Made by a program: the position numbers and the translations under genes
The notes under the pieces: generated by a model
Told to the model about the DNA's origin: nothing
Database searches by the model: none
What the model saw: the letters and a program-made list of their open reading frames with translations, nothing else
NCBI GenBank assembly: GCA_023664625.1
Contig: JAMPFD010000011.1
Location: forward strand, 31,526 to 95,525
Source of the DNA: Bacillota bacterium
GTDB taxonomy: Bacteria > Bacteroidota > Bacteroidia > Bacteroidales > Bacteroidaceae
Length of the DNA: 64,000 bases
Direction: 5' to 3'
Shown here: positions 61,015 to 64,000 of the stretch, one piece after another
Layout: every line of letters begins with the position of its first letter
Numbering within the stretch: position 1 is the first letter of the stretch

Positions 61015-62388
61015 ATGTATTTCAAGAGGCATATAGACCGTTACCTCCAGGAATGGAAGGAAACCCCTCGCAGGAAGCCACTGTTGCTGAGAGGTGCAAG
61101 ACAAGTGGGCAAGTCAAGGACTCTCCGCCATTTGGGAGAATCATTTGACTATTTCATAGAAATAAATTTTGAAACAAGGCGTGAGTTTAAACGGATTTTC
61201 CAAGAGACAAGTGATGTTCATGATATAGTCTCCCGTATAGGCATTCTGACAAGCACGCCTGTAGTAGAAGACCGTACATTGATTTTTCTTGATGAAATCC
61301 ATGCATGTCCAGAAGCTCTCCACAGCCTGTGGGCGTTCAAGGAAAACATGCCGCGCCTTCATGTTGCGGCAGCTGGTTCGCTGCTGGAATTCACACTTAA
61401 AGAGATGCCGGCGTTTGGAGTCGGCAGAATACGCTCTATGTTCATGTATCCCATGTCTTTTGATGAATTTCTTTCAGCCTCCGGGCATGACGGGTGGGTA
61501 GAGGTAAAAAAGCAGGCTGGGTATTCCAGACCGTTGCCGTCAGAACTGCACAATGCTTTGTTGCAACAGTTCCGTTCATTCCTTATTGTCGGCGGTATGC
61601 CGGCGAGCGTGGGGGCTTGGGTGGAGACACATGATTACCTGCAATGTGCGGAGGAACAGGAAGACATCCTGCAGACCTACTATGATGATTTTGCAAAATA
61701 CAGCAGAAAGATAGACCCGCTGCTGTTACGCAACACCTTGCGCAGTGTTGTTGTGCAGACAGGGAGAAAATTTGTGTACAGCAATGTTGAAGGCGGATAC
61801 CGTACAGATGATATCAAGCGGGCGCTGACCATGCTCTGTGATGCCGGTATAGTGAAGCTTGTGCAGCATTCGGCGGGCAATGGGCTACCGTTGGGCGCAG
61901 AGTCGAATCCGAAGTTCAGGAAATACAATTACCTTGACAGTGGCCTCCTTCTGCGTATCCTTGATATTGAGATGGGAAGTGCAGTACCTCTGACAGAGCT
62001 GATACTTGCGGGAACAGCAGAGGAACTTGTCAACAAAGGGTCGTTGGCAGAGATGGTTGCAGGCTGGGAGATGATTAAAAGCATGACACCACGCATATCG
62101 CATGACTTATATTACTGGGAGAACTTATCGGAAGGCACGACCTCTGAGGTGGACTATCTGATTACACAGGACATGAAGATAGTCCCTATAGAGATAAAAG
62201 CCGGGACAACCGGGAAAATGAAAAGCTTGCGCCTTTTCATGCGGCGCAAGCATCTTGACTACGCAAAACGCTGTTCTCTTGAAAATTTCGGGATAATAGA
62301 ATTTTCTGATGCAGATGATGAAAATAGATTAACAACGAAGCATATTTACATGCATCCTCTACATTGTATGTCCACAATAGTCAAGTGA
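61015..62388 (+). CDS. AAA+ ATPase with DUF4143 domain
   Basis: This 457-residue protein has a Walker A LLLRGARQVGKSRTLRHLG, Walker B LIFLDEIHACPEAL, a sensor segment AAAGSLLEF, and a C-terminal DUF4143 region ending in E-V-D-Y-L-I and VPIEIKAG, which is a PD-(D/E)XK-like trace. Such AAA_14/DUF4143 proteins are abundant in Bacteroidales and archaea; their role is unknown, and defence or mobile-element association has been suggested. It lies between inverted repeats together with pdxY and uses repeat copy 4 as its leader. Confidence 0.88.
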   Translation: MYFKRHIDRYLQEWKETPRRKPLLLRGARQVGKSRTLRHLGESFDYFIEINFETRREFKRIFQETSDVHDIVSRIGILTSTPVVEDRTLIFLDEIHACPEALHSLWAFKENMPRLHVAAAGSLLEFTLKEMPAFGVGRIRSMFMYPMSFDEFLSASGHDGWVEVKKQAGYSRPLPSELHNALLQQFRSFLIVGGMPASVGAWVETHDYLQCAEEQEDILQTYYDDFAKYSRKIDPLLLRNTLRSVVVQTGRKFVYSNVEGGYRTDDIKRALTMLCDAGIVKLVQHSAGNGLPLGAESNPKFRKYNYLDSGLLLRILDIEMGSAVPLTELILAGTAEELVNKGSLAEMVAGWEMIKSMTPRISHDLYYWENLSEGTTSEVDYLITQDMKIVPIEIKAGTTGKMKSLRLFMRRKHLDYAKRCSLENFGIIEFSDADDENRLTTKHIYMHPLHCMSTIVK

Positions 62389-62410
62389 CAGCCGTCTCCG
62401 GAACCAGCCT

Positions 62411-62452
62411 CCCCCCCCCCCACACACACACACCACCACCACACACACACAA
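62411..62452. repeat. C11 tract followed by CA/CCA microsatellite upstream of pdxY
   Basis: Eleven C are followed by alternating CA and CAC repeats, about 120-160 bases before the pdxY start. Such tracts are prone to slippage. Confidence 0.9.
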
Positions 62453-62570
62453 CCTTACAACCATCTTTCCTTAACGTATGTGTTGTTTTCCGTTTTGGGA
62501 ACACGGATATTGGGGAAAGGTCATATTTGGATAACTTTGCAGAAGGAAATTAAAAAACAGAACAAGGAAA

Positions 62571-63401
62571 ATGGATAAAAGACTGCTTACTATTCAGGAT
62601 ATTTCATGCGTGGGTCAGTGTTCGCTGACAGTGGCATTGCCGGTAATCTCCGCCTGTGGTGTGGAGACAGCGATACTGCCGAGTTCGGTATTGTCAAACC
62701 ATACTGCCGGTTTCTCGGCATGGACATTCTGTGACCTGACCGGCGAGATGCCCTCCATTCTCGGACAGTGGAAGAAAGAAAACATAGATTTTGACGCATT
62801 CTACACAGGTTATGTGTCAAAGGCGCAGATACCGTATATCATGCAGATAATGGAAGAGACGGCGCGCCCGGGTGCGTTGCGCATCATCGACCCTGTGATG
62901 GGGGATAACGGCAAGCTCTATGCCGGCTTCGACGAAGATTTCCCAATGGAGATGCACAAGCTCATAAAGGGAGCGGATGTCATTCTGCCAAATATGACAG
63001 AGGCCTTGCTGCTCTTGGGCAGACCGTATGTGGAGAGCGGATATACGCAGGAGTTTGTTGAGGAAGTGCTCAGAGACCTGTTTGCCCTGGGTGTGAAGAA
63101 TGTTGTGCTGACAGGTGTCAGTCTTGAAGAAGGCCGCCTCGGTGTGGCGTGCTATGACGGCGAGAAGGTGGAGTATTACTTCACTGAGCGCATGGATGTC
63201 TCCATGCACGGCACCGGCGATGTCTACTCTTCATCATTTGCGGGAGCCATGATGCGTGGCAAGAGTGTGCTTGAGGCGGCTTCCATAGCGGCAGATTTTG
63301 TCGTGGAGACGATACGCAAGACACTTGGCGACAAGAACCACTGGTATGGCGTGAAGTTTGAGAAGGCTCTGCCTTATCTTATCGGAAGGCTTGCGGAATA
63401 G
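62571..63401 (+). CDS. pdxY: Pyridoxamine/pyridoxal kinase
   Basis: This 276-residue ribokinase-fold protein begins LTIQDISCVGQCSLTVALPV, with substrate loop segments SVLSNHTAGFSAWTF, then LRIIDPVMGDNGKLYAGFDE and the catalytic anion-hole motif H-G-T-G-D in MHGTGDVYSSSFAGAMMRG. It phosphorylates B6 vitamers to make pyridoxal phosphate. PdxK and PdxY types are hard to separate by eye. A terminator follows. Confidence 0.9.
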   Translation: MDKRLLTIQDISCVGQCSLTVALPVISACGVETAILPSSVLSNHTAGFSAWTFCDLTGEMPSILGQWKKENIDFDAFYTGYVSKAQIPYIMQIMEETARPGALRIIDPVMGDNGKLYAGFDEDFPMEMHKLIKGADVILPNMTEALLLLGRPYVESGYTQEFVEEVLRDLFALGVKNVVLTGVSLEEGRLGVACYDGEKVEYYFTERMDVSMHGTGDVYSSSFAGAMMRGKSVLEAASIAADFVVETIRKTLGDKNHWYGVKFEKALPYLIGRLAE

Positions 63402-63412
63402 GAGAGAACCTT

Positions 63413-63461
63413 GCGGACGGCTGTTTCCATAACGAAGTGTGGTTCCGTCCGCACGGTTTTA
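63413..63461 (+). terminator. Terminator after pdxY
   Basis: GCGGACGG (63413-63420) pairs with CCGTCCGC (63445-63452) around a 24-nt loop, followed by ACGGTTTTAT. The T tail is short. Confidence 0.55.
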
Positions 63462-63596
63462 TGGAGGAAGTTTTTAACCTGCAGGGCTGAAGCCCTCGGT
63501 TATCATGAGTGATTATTCCACTGCCATACAACATGTGGCCGTGGCATTTGTTGCATGGCTGTTCTGTTAAGTGACTGTTGGAAATTGGTTTATACT

Positions 63597-63641
63597 AAAA
63601 ACGCAGTTGTTTTTTTAGGCGGTTAGTGTATGGAGCCGAAG
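63597..63641 (-). repeat. Right arm of the inverted repeat flanking ATPase-pdxY
   Basis: It is the reverse complement, with few differences, of 60270-60315. The 63402-64000 stretch holds no credible complete gene; it contains this arm, two hairpins and repeat copy 5. Confidence 0.8.
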
Positions 63642-63663
63642 TCACAATGAGGGCATTGTGACT
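63640..63663. repeat. Perfect hairpin AGTCACAATG/CATTGTGACT
   Basis: Ten-base arms around a 4-base loop, directly abutting the right arm of the inverted repeat. Confidence 0.8.
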
Positions 63664-63743
63664 GAGTGACATTTTCCCGCCAATCCATACGGGCAGAACG
63701 ACACTTTTCCCGCCTACGACGTGGTAAGGAAAGAAACGGCTAA

Positions 63744-63779
63744 GCTCGGGAGACTAAGCTTGCTTGAAGTCTCCCGAGC
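63744..63779. repeat. Perfect hairpin GCTCGGGAGACT/AGTCTCCCGAGC
   Basis: Twelve-base perfect arms around a 12-base loop in the gene-free stretch between pdxY and repeat copy 5. No T run follows, so it is not a typical terminator. Confidence 0.8.
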
Positions 63780-63843
63780 AGGAGTCTATCATGCACAACA
63801 TGCGCGCAGCGTTAGCAAGCGAGTGCACTAACCGGCAAAAAAG

Positions 63844-63924
63844 AACGTTTTCATTAAGCCAAATGAGCAGAGTTAAGTTCACTTAAACTCTGCCATGGCG
63901 AGAAAAGGTAGAATGAAATTCAAC
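63844..63924 (+). repeat. Dispersed hairpin repeat, copy 5
   Basis: This plus-strand copy shows the cleanest hairpin: GCAGAGTTAAGT pairs with ACTTAAACTCTGC around a 2-nt turn, then CATGGCGAGAAAAGG. The ATG frame is M-A-R-K-G-R-M-K-F-N and stops soon after. Upstream, the position of the TAACTTTG box is occupied by TAACCGGC. Confidence 0.75.
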
Positions 63925-64000
63925 AAGTTTTAGTGAGAAAATATTATACCTAGAGTCAACCGGCAAGTGCAAAATTAGTAAAAATGTTTAAAGAACTCAC

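Noticed and set aside
60270-63641. An invertible promoter or shufflon
   Set aside because: Inverted repeats are present but no site-specific recombinase is encoded nearby and the repeats are imperfect; kept only as an observation.
63984-64000. Possible start of a next gene (ATG TTT AAA GAA CTC)
   Set aside because: Only five codons are inside the window, too few to support a call.

Overview
The window looks like a chromosomal segment of a gut or oral Bacteroidales bacterium, most likely of the Prevotella group. The signs are promoters of the Bacteroidetes type (TAnnTTTG at -7, often TACCTTTG or TAACTTTG), few Shine-Dalgarno sequences, a HmuY/TonB haem-uptake pair, a NigD-like lipoprotein, DUF5686 outer-membrane proteins, a PASTA-rluD-ddl block, and a very large secreted protein with a C-terminal tail of the type IX secretion kind. 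Taxonomy is inferred from style only; no rRNA gene is present.

Layout. 1-4.8 kb: end of a DUF5686 gene, a sodium/solute symporter, a LysR regulator between two copies of a dispersed hairpin repeat, and a two-part ThrE-type exporter preceded by a tiny overlapping membrane-protein ORF. 4.8-18.9 kb: one co-directional (minus strand) type III-A CRISPR-Cas locus in the order cas6, cas10/csm1, csm2, csm3, csm4, csm5, a CARF nuclease (Card1/Can2 type), a CARF-HEPN protein with an extra C-terminal domain, a RecD-like helicase broken by one in-frame TGA, cas1, an archaeo-eukaryotic-type primase (CAPP-like), cas2, an AT-rich leader and an array of 14 identical 37-bp repeats with 13 spacers. 19-31 kb: housekeeping and envelope genes (fucose-isomerase-fold protein, NigD lipoprotein, acyltransferase, ddl, rluD, PASTA protein, rpmH, efp, glycosyltransferase, radC, MIP18-family protein, lpxH). 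30-34 kb: a HmuY-TonB receptor-membrane protein haem operon. 34-45.4 kb: EamA transporter, truA-fmt, ClC channel, tsaC-like, ROK kinase, LysE transporter, DUF4924, rfbD, prfC. 45.6-50.8 kb: a small sigma-region-4 protein, then an HPr-kinase-like ATPase, an S24/S26-type peptidase, a PqqD-family protein and a complete DUF5686 protein. 51-64 kb: an Rpn/PD-(D/E)XK protein with a 12-bp VNTR, tRNA-Arg, a 2239-residue secreted GH105/Ig-repeat protein followed by a small Gly/Asn/Thr-rich peptide gene, a 1.5-kb stretch full of palindromes and tandem repeats, a DUF4143-type ATPase and pdxY.

How the genes work together. The CRISPR locus should make crRNAs (Cas6), assemble a Csm complex whose Csm3 keeps its catalytic Asp, and signal through Cas10 (GGDD palm intact, HD nuclease motif lost) to two CARF effectors, one of which appears fused to a ring-nuclease-like domain. 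Adaptation would use Cas1, a long Cas2, a primase-polymerase and, unless the nonsense codon kills it, a helicase. The most interesting observation is in the array. At least five of 13 spacers read, on the strand opposite to array transcription, as the first codons of a gene (AT-rich leader, ATG, open frame), and a sixth lacks only the A of its ATG. The crRNAs would therefore be antisense to translation starts. Combined with a primase-polymerase in place of a reverse transcriptase beside cas1, this suggests an unusual mode of spacer capture or selection. A second theme is mobile or dispersed non-coding structure: a roughly 80-bp hairpin repeat present in five copies, two of which lie directly between a promoter and a gene start; 22-bp-period tandem repeats at two intergenic sites; and a nested palindrome mosaic.
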